The position numbers and the translations under genes are program-made. Source: SHZL01 sp963784425 (lineage in GTDB: Bacteria; Pseudomonadota; Gammaproteobacteria; Xanthomonadales; SZUA-36). Taken from it: 63,803 bases of DNA. Below, one piece after another: positions 25,976 through 34,371 of this stretch; position 1 is the first letter of the stretch, and each line of letters begins with the position of its first letter. The stretch covers positions 1 to 63,803 of the forward strand of contig CAWARM010000009.1 of NCBI GenBank assembly GCA_963784425.1, in the 5' to 3' direction. The notes beneath the pieces were generated by a model that was given only the letters and a program-made list of their open reading frames with translations, had not been told where the DNA came from and ran no database searches.

Positions 25976-26058
25976 GTTCCGCTATGCGGCAGACAGCGGA
26001 ACTCAAATCAGCAGGAATTTCAGTGTTGATTGGTTCCGCAACCGGCCATTAGCGGAAC
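25976..26058. repeat. Two copies of a GTTCCGC...GCGGAAC inverted repeat
   Basis: GTTCCGC/GCGGAAC pairs occur at 25976-25982 with 25996-26002, and at 26033-26039 with 26052-26058, with loops of 13 and 12 bases. They sit in a 381-base gap (25899-26279) between two related secreted-protein genes that contains no other supported feature. They may be dispersed REP-like elements or tandem binding sites. Confidence 0.5.
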
Positions 26059-26279
26059 TTCCGATAAAGTAGAATTTGCTCCGACAAAAATTTGCAAGGC
26101 CTTGGGTTACCAAAAGTAGGCGCTTTAGGCGAAAGCTGGGACAAAGAATGATAATGTACATTTGATTTCCGGCAAAAGGGGCTTTTGTCCGCCTTATATT
26201 CACGCAACCCGCGACCCTGGTGGTCGACGGGGACGAAAGGCCGGCGAAAGCAGACCAAGAAGCGAAGGGAGATCGATTC

Positions 26280-28214
26280 ATGTACTCCGCTCGAATCATG
26301 CTGCTCGCCGCGCTCGGGTGCACGGCCTTGGCTTCCACTGTGCACTTGGCGGCGCAGCCGCTCGCCCCTCTCCCCGCCACCGAGCGAGTCACGTCGCTCC
26401 AGCACGTGATGAACAGTGGCGGCAATCGGATCAGATTCCTCGGCGACAGCTCGCTGCATACCTCGGTCCCGGGAGGAATCAGCTTCCTGGACAACGGTGT
26501 CATTCGAATCGGAATCGATCTGGACCGGGGTGGAGCGATTAGCTACCTCAGCAAGTCTGGATCTGCGGAGAATGTGGTGAACATTCACGACACTGGACGC
26601 TTCATCCAACAGTCCTACTACTCGGGCCCCGAGCCATTCATCCCGTCGGGCCATATCCAGCACCCGAGTTATGCCCGTTGGCCATGGAATCCGGTTCAGG
26701 CGGGAGATGTGTATGGATTTCATTCACTGGTGCTCGATTACAGCAACGATGGGACGACGCTATACTCGCGGTCGGTTCCAAAGCAGTGGGCCCTGGACGA
26801 TCTGGACAGCGAAAGCACGATGGAGACCTGGATCACCCTCGAGCAGAACCGAGCGCACGTCCGCTGCCGCCTCGTCAACAGCAGGTCGGATACGACCCGC
26901 TACCGCGCCTTCTCTCAGGAACTTCCCGCGGTATACACCGTCGGGACTCTCTATCGCCTGTTCACCTACACCGGGTCTTCCCCGTTCACTGGAGACAGTC
27001 TCACCCAGGTCGCGAGTGTTTTTCCTTGGGCCGAATGGAATAGCACCGAAAACTGGACGGCAGCCGTGAATGACCAAGGCTGGGGCCTGGGGGTTTTTCA
27101 TCCGGGCGCGAACCTGACGAAGGGCGGTTTCTTTGGGACTCCGGGCGTCGGCGGTCCTCTCGACAATGCGACCGGCTATATCTCGCCTACCCTCCTGGAA
27201 GTCCTTGATGACGACATCGTCTACGACTACGAATTCACGCTCATTCTCGGCGACCTCTACAGCGATATTCGCAGCTATGTCTATGCGCATGCCCCGGACC
27301 CGCGCCCCAGCTACGTATTCACCCACGACCGCCAGCACTGGTACCCCTTAAACGTGGCGGATTCAGCGCCACCCTTCGCCGGGTTCTGGCCCCTCACTCT
27401 CGATCAGGAATACCCTGCGGTTGTTGGCCCGCTGAGCACCTGGACTGCTTCCGAGGTGCCACGAATTTGCATCGTGGCTTCGCACCACACCCAGGACTCC
27501 TTGGCCGCGGTCTTCTTCGCTACCAGCCGAAGAGAGGGCTTCTCTGCCGAGAAGAGAGTTGAATTTACCGTCATACCGGACGGTGGTGTTCACACATACA
27601 CGGTGGATCTCTCGGCAAATCCGCTTTACACCGGCTTGATTTCGCAGCTGAGCTTCGACCCGGTCGTCGAACGCAGCGTTGGCGACACTGTCGACCTGTA
27701 TTCGGTCTCCTATGCCCCCCCTGGCGGCTGCCCTGTCTTTCAGGACGGCTTCGAAATTAACTCCAGCCTGAACGACACCTGGCGCAGCATAAACACACGC
27801 GGCCAGGGGTTCTTTATCAACGTATTTTCAGGTACGACCCCCGACAGGCCACAGCCGGTAATGTTCGTGGGCTGGTTTACCTACGACGTTGAACGGCCGG
27901 CGGCGGACGTCACCGCCACGCTCGGCGAACCCGGCCATCGCTGGCTGACTGCATACGGCCCGTACTCCGGTGACACGGCTACGCTGGATATCGAGCTTAC
28001 CCATGGGGGCACTTTTGATTCAGGTGTTCCTGCTCCCATGCAGGGGCCCTATGGCACCATGACGGTGAAGTTCACCAATTGCAGCGAAGGCGAAGTCACC
28101 TACAACATTCCGTCCGTGGGGGCTTCGGGCAAGGTACCTATCACCCGCGTTGCAAATGACAATGTGTCGTTATGCGAATCACTCGAGGCGAAAGTGCAGC
28201 AAAACCTTGATTAG
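26280..28214 (+). CDS. Large secreted beta-rich protein with the same C-terminal domain
   Basis: The 644-residue exported protein has a signal peptide (residues 1-25, MLLAALGCTALASTVHLAAQ). A long beta-sandwich-like region (about 30-480) has aromatic-rich motifs such as DNGVIRIGIDLDRGGAISYLS and DQGWGLGVFHPG, reminiscent of glycan-active exoproteins but with no catalytic signature I can name. A short linker CPVFQDGFE follows, a motif frequent before C-terminal modules of secreted proteins in this group. Residues about 496-644 repeat the GQGFFINVF/GWFTYD/HRWLTAYGPY domain. The ATG at 26280 has AGGGAG upstream. It lies 380 bases after its paralogue. Confidence 0.68.
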   Translation: MYSARIMLLAALGCTALASTVHLAAQPLAPLPATERVTSLQHVMNSGGNRIRFLGDSSLHTSVPGGISFLDNGVIRIGIDLDRGGAISYLSKSGSAENVVNIHDTGRFIQQSYYSGPEPFIPSGHIQHPSYARWPWNPVQAGDVYGFHSLVLDYSNDGTTLYSRSVPKQWALDDLDSESTMETWITLEQNRAHVRCRLVNSRSDTTRYRAFSQELPAVYTVGTLYRLFTYTGSSPFTGDSLTQVASVFPWAEWNSTENWTAAVNDQGWGLGVFHPGANLTKGGFFGTPGVGGPLDNATGYISPTLLEVLDDDIVYDYEFTLILGDLYSDIRSYVYAHAPDPRPSYVFTHDRQHWYPLNVADSAPPFAGFWPLTLDQEYPAVVGPLSTWTASEVPRICIVASHHTQDSLAAVFFATSRREGFSAEKRVEFTVIPDGGVHTYTVDLSANPLYTGLISQLSFDPVVERSVGDTVDLYSVSYAPPGGCPVFQDGFEINSSLNDTWRSINTRGQGFFINVFSGTTPDRPQPVMFVGWFTYDVERPAADVTATLGEPGHRWLTAYGPYSGDTATLDIELTHGGTFDSGVPAPMQGPYGTMTVKFTNCSEGEVTYNIPSVGASGKVPITRVANDNVSLCESLEAKVQQNLD

Positions 28215-28247
28215 CTGGAAAATGCTTTTCTCAATCAGACAAGCCTG

Positions 28248-28268
28248 GGCCGGACTTTCAGTCCGGCC
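28248..28268. terminator. Perfect hairpin between convergent genes
   Basis: GGCCGGACT (28248-28256) and AGTCCGGCC (28260-28268) form a 9-base stem with a three-base loop, between the stop codons of the secreted protein gene and of nnrS. There is no T-run on either side, so efficiency is uncertain. Confidence 0.5.
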
Positions 28269-28269
28269 A

Positions 28270-29434
28270 TCAACCCGGCCGGCCATCGATGCGTGGCCGG
28301 GTTAAATACCCCCAGTAGCGTGACAGGAACAGTGCAAAGGCCAGTGCCCACAGTGTGCCGGAAAGAATCACTGCGCCGCGGTAATAAACCGGAGGGATCA
28401 GGGTTGCTGCCACGCGGATGATCGCCGCCAGCTGGATGAGCAGAAACGCGCTGATTTCAATCCAGCCGGCCCTGAGTTCACGACCGGTATGCCCCAAAGC
28501 GCTGCGCGCCATCATGGCCAGCATCAGACTGCTGATGGCGCCGAGCGTCAGCGCATGCACAGCGGCTGCAGCAGGCACTGCCGAGATCTCTCCCACGGCC
28601 CTAAATGCCAGGCTGATGGGAATCCAGCTGTAGGCCACCGGCAGCATCCACAGCAGCGGGTTGTGCATGGTGCGCTGCGGCTGCCACAAGAGCAAACGGA
28701 TGCCGTGAGCTGCTGCCGCGAGGGCGAGCAGCATGCCCCACCCTGTCCCAGCCGGTAAATGCCAATACCCCGTGATGTCACCCAGCCAGAATGAGTAGCA
28801 GTGATCCAAGCGCGACAAATTCAATGCTTTTAATGTGCCGGGGATGCGCCGCTGGTACTGCATTGGCGGTAAATGCCGGGATGACCCGGCCGGCAACAAT
28901 GGCCATGAGCAGGGTAATCATGTCCAGTGCTACCCTGATGGCCAGTTGACTGATCTCGCCCGGCAAAACGCCTAACCAGGACAGGTGATAAAGAATATTG
29001 ACGGCAGACAACCCGGCCAGCACCAGCAGTATCTTGTAATTCCGCACGTTCCTGCTGCGCCGGATCGGGATGGCGATAGCGATGGCCAACGCTGGCAAGA
29101 ATGCGCTGTCGATGAGTGCCGCCAGAGCAGCCGGCCCGGTGACAGCAGTTAGCCGTGCCATGACCCACAACGTGGCAAGTGCGGCCAATCCTGTACCGCT
29201 TAGCGTGGCCTGGCCGGTCCAATTGCGCACTGCGGTGAGGAGAAATCCGCAAATGACTGCCGCAGCGAAACCAAAAACCATTTCATGGCTGTGCCAGGCC
29301 GGACCCTGCAAATATCCACTCCACTGCAACAGCCCGACATAGGAAGCAATCCACAAGGGTATCGCCAGCAGTGCAAAAATAGCCGCGAGCAAATAGAAAG
29401 GCCGCAATCCCAGCGCCCACAGCGGTGCATCCAT
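28270..29434 (-). CDS. nnrS: NnrS family membrane protein, frameshifted at about 28785
   Basis: The protein of about 388 residues is a heme- and copper-containing NnrS-type membrane protein with about twelve helices, linked in other bacteria to nitric oxide stress. The N-terminal part reads DAPLWALGLRPFYLLAA, GPAWHSHEMVFGFAAAVICGFLLTAVRNWT and AGRVIPAFTANAVP. The C-terminal part, in another frame, reads GDITGYWHLPAG, VHALTLGAISSLMLAMMARSALGHTGR. A one-base shift near 28785 separates them. The ATG at 29434 lies five bases past the stop of the CcoA-type gene, so it is the last gene of the cbb3 assembly operon. Confidence 0.82.
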
Positions 29435-29439
29435 TCTGC

Positions 29440-30627
29440 TCACGATGATTTTGCCGGGGTCAATGTCGCAAAATCCGTACGCGCCAGCAGCACCATGAAA
29501 ACTATCAGCAACGGTACGCAGGCCAATAGCAAGCCGTGCCACTGCCATTGATACATAAGCCAGCCGGAACTGAATGAAACCAGCGCCTGTATGGTGAACA
29601 CGAGGAAGTCATTGGTTGACTGGACGCGAAATCTCTCTTCGGGCTGGTAACCGTAAGACAGCAGGTTAGTGCCGGTGAGAAAGAGAAAATTCCAGCCTAT
29701 ACCCAGTAACACCAGGGCTAGCCAATAGTGGATGAAATCCGTGTTCAGCAGGGCGACGACCAGGCAGGCAAAGAAAATGAGCAGCCCGCTCCACAACATT
29801 CCCCTGAAGCCCAGAAAAGCAAAAAGGGAGCCGTAAAGCAACGATGGCAAAAACATGCCGGCGATGTGAGACTGGATGACCACCTTGGTTGCTTCCAGGC
29901 TGTGGTGGGAATGCTGGGTCATGCTGATGGGAGTTGCGCTCATGATCAGGCTCATGACGCCATACGCAATGCCGCTTGCACCAACGGCCAGCAGCACTGC
30001 CGGTGAGCGCAGGATGACACCAATCGGCCGGCCGCTGTTACCGGCATGAACGGGAGAAAAGTGGGTCGAGTCGCGGTGAGAACTGATAATAAACAAGCCC
30101 ACCAGGTAAGCCGCTGCCAATAGCAGGAATGAACCTGCGAACTCTGTTTCCAGCAACCAACGACCCCTGACGGCCAACTCGGGACCAACGAATGCACCCA
30201 GTAAGCCACCGAGCAGCAGCGCAGAGGTTGCCTTGGGCGCAAGATCTGCAGGCACTGCTTCCAGTGCGGCAAAACGGTACTGATGACCTGCCGCGGTCGC
30301 CCAGCCCATCATGAACGATGCCAGACAAAACCCGGCAAAACTAGCGTGCGCGAGGCTGGCGGAGGCAAACAGCGCACTGCCGATGGCCAGGACCGCGTAG
30401 GCCCTGAACACCTTGTTGCGCCCAAAGCGGCCGAGCAGTTTTCCCGTGGGCAATGTTGAGCTGGCCAGACCTACCACGGCCAGGGCGACGGGGAGTGTTG
30501 CCACTGCCGCAGTTGGCGCCATGGCGACCCCGATGATGCCGGCAATCAATACGACCATGGATGTTCCCGCCATCATCAGGGAGTAGGCCAGCATCAGCCG
30601 CCAGACGGGAAAAGGAATGTTACGCAT
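29440..30627 (-). CDS. ccoA: CcoA-type MFS copper importer
   Basis: The 395-residue protein has twelve helices of the major facilitator superfamily. It carries Met225-xxx-Met229 (MSLIM) and His254-xxx-Met258 (HIAGM). These match in type and spacing the MxxxM and HxxxM metal-binding motifs known for CcoA, the copper importer that feeds cbb3 oxidase assembly in Rhodobacter. The extra histidine-rich loop TQHSHHS between them strengthens a copper role. Its place in the cco operon, between the SafE-like gene and nnrS, fits. The symbol rests on these motifs and the context. Confidence 0.78.
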   Translation of the reverse strand: MRNIPFPVWRLMLAYSLMMAGTSMVVLIAGIIGVAMAPTAAVATLPVALAVVGLASSTLPTGKLLGRFGRNKVFRAYAVLAIGSALFASASLAHASFAGFCLASFMMGWATAAGHQYRFAALEAVPADLAPKATSALLLGGLLGAFVGPELAVRGRWLLETEFAGSFLLLAAAYLVGLFIISSHRDSTHFSPVHAGNSGRPIGVILRSPAVLLAVGASGIAYGVMSLIMSATPISMTQHSHHSLEATKVVIQSHIAGMFLPSLLYGSLFAFLGFRGMLWSGLLIFFACLVVALLNTDFIHYWLALVLLGIGWNFLFLTGTNLLSYGYQPEERFRVQSTNDFLVFTIQALVSFSSGWLMYQWQWHGLLLACVPLLIVFMVLLARTDFATLTPAKSS

Positions 30628-30643
30628 GTCCGGTCAAGCCTGT

Positions 30644-31348
30644 TCAGTGGTGCATGTGAGCAGTTGGCTGATACGCGAGCGTGTAGGCCATCCATGCAGC
30701 AAGGACGAGCAAACCAAACCCCACATAACGACGGAAGCTGCGATCGGACAGCAGCCCGTGCAAACCAGGTGCAGCAAGCGTGAGCCCCAACATGGATGGC
30801 AAGGTGCCAAGGCCAAAGAATACCATGGTCAGGAAACCGCTGGCGGGCCTTCCGGTTGAGGCCGCAGTCAGGAGCACGGTGTATACCAGTCCACACGGCA
30901 GGAATCCCCAGCACAAGCCCAGGGCCATGCGCCCTGCCCCATCCTTGCGGGCTCCCGCGCGCATGGCCAGGGGTGCGATCTGCTTCCAGATTGTGGCCCC
31001 CGCTCGTTCGATGAAATCGAGACCGCGCCAGTTGAACAGAAAATGGCAGCCCAACAGCGCAACCATGCTGGCAGTTGCCAGCCTCAACCAGAGACCTGTG
31101 GCCTGCAACTGACCGAGGCTGTCCACCAGGCCGACCATGCCCGCGGCAGCGGCGCCCAGCAGGCCATAACTGAGCAGACGGGCCAGGTTGAACTCGAAAG
31201 CAGAGCGTACAGAATTATTCTTTCGCGGAAATGAACCGATGACGCCGAGGCTGCTGGCGATTCCACCGCACATGGCAAAGCAGTGGCCACTACCCAGCAC
31301 GCCGGTCATGCATGCGGCAATCCACACGGCCGGATCAGTGATATTCAT
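30644..31348 (-). CDS. Sulfite exporter TauE/SafE-like membrane protein of the cco operon
   Basis: The 234-residue protein of six or seven helices belongs to COG2836, a group that regularly sits beside ccoS in proteobacteria. Cys23, Met26 and Cys27 in SGHCFAMCGG and the later CWGFLPCGLVY suggest metal (probably copper) handling rather than sulfite export; that is inference from motifs and place. The true start is the third of three tandem ATG-bearing 16-base units (see the repeat at 31335-31380). The stop codon is followed 16 bases later by the MFS gene. Confidence 0.82.
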   Translation of the reverse strand: MNITDPAVWIAACMTGVLGSGHCFAMCGGIASSLGVIGSFPRKNNSVRSAFEFNLARLLSYGLLGAAAAGMVGLVDSLGQLQATGLWLRLATASMVALLGCHFLFNWRGLDFIERAGATIWKQIAPLAMRAGARKDGAGRMALGLCWGFLPCGLVYTVLLTAASTGRPASGFLTMVFFGLGTLPSMLGLTLAAPGLHGLLSDRSFRRYVGFGLLVLAAWMAYTLAYQPTAHMHH

Positions 31349-31380
31349 GTTCAGTGATATTCATGTTCAGTGGCATTCAT
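31335..31380 (-). repeat. 16-bp tandem repeat carrying the start codon, 2.9 copies
   Basis: On the coding strand the units are ATGAATGCCACTGAAC, ATGAATATCACTGAAC and ATGAATATCACTGA. Each begins with ATG, but 16 is not a multiple of three. The first two ATGs open nine-codon frames that stop beside or just inside the true start (third unit). The first ATG overlaps the ccoS stop codon. The repeat may tune translation of the SafE-like gene. Confidence 0.85.
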
Positions 31381-31622
31381 CATTGCGCATCTGTTGCATC
31401 ACCTGCCTCTGCGGCGTCGGCTTTGGCCGGTTTGGCTTTGGCCAGTTTGTCCTTGTCCAGCTTGTCTGGCACTTCAAGCTCGCGGTCCTCATCCAGCACC
31501 ACGCTCCATCCCTGCGATTCCAGGTCATCAAATTGCCCCGAGCGTATGGCCCAAAACAAGGCCCATAGCGCGCCGCCCATCAGTAGCAAGGCGAGCGGAA
31601 TCAGAAAGTACAGCACCGTCAT
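31380..31622 (-). CDS. ccoS: Cytochrome oxidase maturation protein CcoS
   Basis: The 80-residue protein starts with one helix (LYFLIPLALLLMGGALWALFWAIRSGQFDDLE), the defining CcoS sequence. CcoS is needed for inserting cofactors into cbb3 oxidase. The C-terminal part is unusually rich in Lys, Asp and Ala (LDKDKLAKAKPAKADAAEAG), longer than in typical CcoS of 50-60 residues. Its ATG overlaps the ccoI stop codon (ATGA). Its stop abuts the tandem repeat leading into the next gene. Confidence 0.9.
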   Translation of the reverse strand: MTVLYFLIPLALLLMGGALWALFWAIRSGQFDDLESQGWSVVLDEDRELEVPDKLDKDKLAKAKPAKADAAEAGDATDAQ

Positions 31623-34129
31623 GCTTGCCGCCCGGGCATGAGCTGTGCATGCGGAATGGGCCTCTTGGACAGGCTCTCCCCGGCATGCTTTCGGGTGCGT
31701 GACAGGCGCGTTGCATTGAGCACTACCAGCAGTGAGCTCGATGACATGCCTACCGCAGCCATCCAGGGTTGCAGCATACCGGACATGGCCAGTGGCAGGA
31801 TGGCGGTGTTGTAGGCCAGCGCCCAAGCCAGGTTCTGACGGATCAGCCGTGCTGCCATGCGGCTGATTTCAAATGCCCGGACCAGCGTCAGCAGGGAGGC
31901 GGACGTCAGTATGAAATCGGCCGTGCTGTTGGCCAGCTCGGTAGCGCCCTGCACCGTCATGGAGACATCCGCTGCCGCCAGAACTGGTGCATCGTTGGCG
32001 CCGTCACCGACCATAAGCACGGTGTGGCCTTGCTGTTGCATACTGCGGATGGCATCAAGCTTGCCCGCGGCGCTCAGGCGCGATCGCCAGTGCGCAAGGC
32101 TCAGTTCTCCGGCTACGTGCGCCACGGCTGCTTCGCTGTCACCGGAGAGGATGCGCAGGTCCATTCCGCCTGCGCCCAAAGCAGCAATGGCCTGTGCTGC
32201 GTCCCGGCGCAAACCATCGTCCAGGTGGAAGCGGGCATACCAGTCGTGTTCATCAGCCAGCCAGATCTCACTGTTATCTTCCTGGGGTTTCATGCCGGTG
32301 GTCATGAGCTGGACAAAACCCGCGCTGCCTATGTTCCAGGTATGGCCATCGATGGAGCCCCGCAGTCCGCCCGAAGGGTGCGAGGTGACACCGCTTGCAG
32401 CCTGCTCTATTGGCAAATGCCGAAAGGCGCGTGCCAGCGGGTGATTCGAATACGCTTCCAATGCCGCAGCACGTCCCAAGGCACGACTCATTGCGATCGC
32501 CTCCAGGCACCCTGGCCTCGCCACATTGAGCTCTACATCGCGGATCTGCGCGGAGCCTTCGGTCAATGTGCCGGTCTTATCGAAAATAATGCAGTCAACC
32601 TTGAGCAGGTCATGCAGTGCGTTGGTGCGCGTGAGCAGTATGCCTTCCAAAAGCAGCCGGTGGCTGGCAGCCGAATGAACCACCGGCAATGCGAGCGCCA
32701 GTGCACAGGGGCAACTGGCGACCAGCACGGCCAGCGCAGCCGGAAAAGCCAGGCCGGGTTGAACCAGCTGCCAGTAAATCCAGGTGCCGCTGGCCAAAAG
32801 CATTACCGTGATCACGAACACGGGAACCAGCCATCCCGGCAGCCCCGCATCGCCCGTCCGGCGCGACTGGGCGGACAGTACCATGCGCCCCAGCGCAGAC
32901 AGGGTCGAGTCATTTCCGGCTGCAGTGACCTCCACGTCCACGGCCTGTGCGAGGTTAAGCGTGCCGGCGATCACCCGGTCGCCGCGCTCCTTTGGCCGTG
33001 GATTGGATTCGCCGGTGAGCAGCGCTTCATCAACTTCGGTAGTGCCGCAATGAATCACTCCGTCTGCCGGGAAGGCCTCCCCCGGCACCACCCGGGCCAG
33101 GTCACCGGCGACAAGATCCGTGGCAGGAACAGTTTCGACTTCACCTTGCGTGATGCGCAAGGCCCATTCCGGCAGCAGTCGCGCCAGCGCTGTGCCTGCC
33201 TGGACACTGCGATGGCGCAACACCAGTTCCAGGTGACGACCCACAATCAGGAAGAAAACGAACATCACGACGGAGTCGAACCAAACCTGACCCTGCCCGG
33301 CAAAAAAATTATAGCAACTGGCGGTGAAAGCCAGGCCGATGGCCAGCGCTACGGGCACATCCATGCCCGGGCGCCCCGCCTTTAACCCCGCCCAGGCCCC
33401 GGAAAAAAAGATTCGTCCGGAATACAAAACTACCGGTAAGGTCACCACCAGGCTGACCCATGACAGGAAGCTTCGGTAAGCCGGTGACATGCCCAAAGTA
33501 TGACCGGAAGCCTGGCCAGCGTATTGCGCGACTGCGAACATCATCACCTGCATCATGCCGAGGCCAGCCACGCCAAGGCGCTTGAGCGACTCGCGCCGTT
33601 CATGCCTGCGTCCCTCTTCCTCGGCGCTGGCAATGGGCAGGTGCGGAACATAGCCCAGTTCGAACAGGCAGGACGCAATGGCACTGAGCCTGGTTAGCGC
33701 AGGGCTCCAGGTAATCCGGGTAAAACCGGTGGCAATGTCTACTTGTACCGAGTGAATTCCGGGTGCAGATTCCAACTGGCTGCGAATCAGCCAGGCGCAA
33801 GCGGCACAGCGAATTCCTTCAGTTTGCAACTGCAATTCACGCCGGCCATCCAGCGTCCCATCCGGTGCGGGCGATCCCCACAAGGCCTGGCGGTCGTCGA
33901 TGGCTTGCCAGGCTTTTTTTCTGGCAGCCACATCCCCGGCAACCTTGCGGCCCAGCGCCTGGCGAAATCGATAGTAGCGTCCCAGCCCGGCGCCGGTAAT
34001 TACCTGGAATATGGCCTGGCAACCGGCACAGCAAACAGGGTGGAGAGCTCCCTGGAAATCTACACTGAGCTTGCAATCGACCGGCACGGGTTCACCGCAG
34101 TGAAAGCAGGCGGATTCAGTGATCCCCAT
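31619..34129 (-). CDS. ccoI: Copper-translocating P-type ATPase CcoI
   Basis: The 836-residue P1B-type ATPase begins with a cysteine-rich domain (CFHCGEPVPV, HPVCCAGCQAIFQ), then a heavy-metal-associated domain with GIRCAACAWLI. It continues with the membrane CPC motif (ASCPCALALALP) near residue 472, the phosphorylation motif DKTGTLTEG near 515 and the hinge MVGDGANDAPVLAAAD. CcoI/FixI exports copper to the periplasm for the Cu-B site of cbb3 oxidase. The gene overlaps fixH upstream by 14 bases and ccoS downstream by four, fitting one polycistronic unit. Confidence 0.95.
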   Translation of the reverse strand: MGITESACFHCGEPVPVDCKLSVDFQGALHPVCCAGCQAIFQVITGAGLGRYYRFRQALGRKVAGDVAARKKAWQAIDDRQALWGSPAPDGTLDGRRELQLQTEGIRCAACAWLIRSQLESAPGIHSVQVDIATGFTRITWSPALTRLSAIASCLFELGYVPHLPIASAEEEGRRHERRESLKRLGVAGLGMMQVMMFAVAQYAGQASGHTLGMSPAYRSFLSWVSLVVTLPVVLYSGRIFFSGAWAGLKAGRPGMDVPVALAIGLAFTASCYNFFAGQGQVWFDSVVMFVFFLIVGRHLELVLRHRSVQAGTALARLLPEWALRITQGEVETVPATDLVAGDLARVVPGEAFPADGVIHCGTTEVDEALLTGESNPRPKERGDRVIAGTLNLAQAVDVEVTAAGNDSTLSALGRMVLSAQSRRTGDAGLPGWLVPVFVITVMLLASGTWIYWQLVQPGLAFPAALAVLVASCPCALALALPVVHSAASHRLLLEGILLTRTNALHDLLKVDCIIFDKTGTLTEGSAQIRDVELNVARPGCLEAIAMSRALGRAAALEAYSNHPLARAFRHLPIEQAASGVTSHPSGGLRGSIDGHTWNIGSAGFVQLMTTGMKPQEDNSEIWLADEHDWYARFHLDDGLRRDAAQAIAALGAGGMDLRILSGDSEAAVAHVAGELSLAHWRSRLSAAGKLDAIRSMQQQGHTVLMVGDGANDAPVLAAADVSMTVQGATELANSTADFILTSASLLTLVRAFEISRMAARLIRQNLAWALAYNTAILPLAMSGMLQPWMAAVGMSSSSLLVVLNATRLSRTRKHAGESLSKRPIPHAQLMPGRQA

Positions 34130-34367
34130 CGGGTGCTACCGTGCCCGGCTCGCTGGCTGGTTGTGGTTGTGCCTGAAGACCTGCCTTGACCGCCTGGTAT
34201 TGATCATCCTCAACTACCAGGTAATCGGGGTGAGTCAAAGCCAGCCACAAGGTTATCCCGCACGCAATGACGGTCAGCGCAGGAATTGCAATCAGAACCC
34301 AGGGCCATGGTTCGCGGTACCACGGTCGGAAATCTGGGTGACTGGTCTTGGCGGTTAGTGGAGGCAT
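34116..34367 (-). CDS. ccoH: FixH/CcoH family protein
   Basis: The 83-residue protein has one N-terminal membrane helix preceded by the family hallmark WYREPWPWVLIAIPALTV and followed by the sequence ALTHPDYLVVEDDQYQAVKAG. It is shorter than FixH of rhizobia (about 150-170 residues) and has a proline-rich acidic tail. The family is needed for cbb3 assembly or stability. The ATG at 34367 lies two bases after the ccoG stop codon, and the end overlaps ccoI. Confidence 0.82.
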   Translation of the reverse strand: MPPLTAKTSHPDFRPWYREPWPWVLIAIPALTVIACGITLWLALTHPDYLVVEDDQYQAVKAGLQAQPQPASEPGTVAPDGDH

Positions 34368-34371
34368 GGGA

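Noticed and set aside
31769..33385. Long plus-strand frame (538 codons) opposite ccoI
   Set aside because: It lies fully antisense to a clear P-type ATPase and its translation lacks any family pattern; it is a by-product of codon bias.
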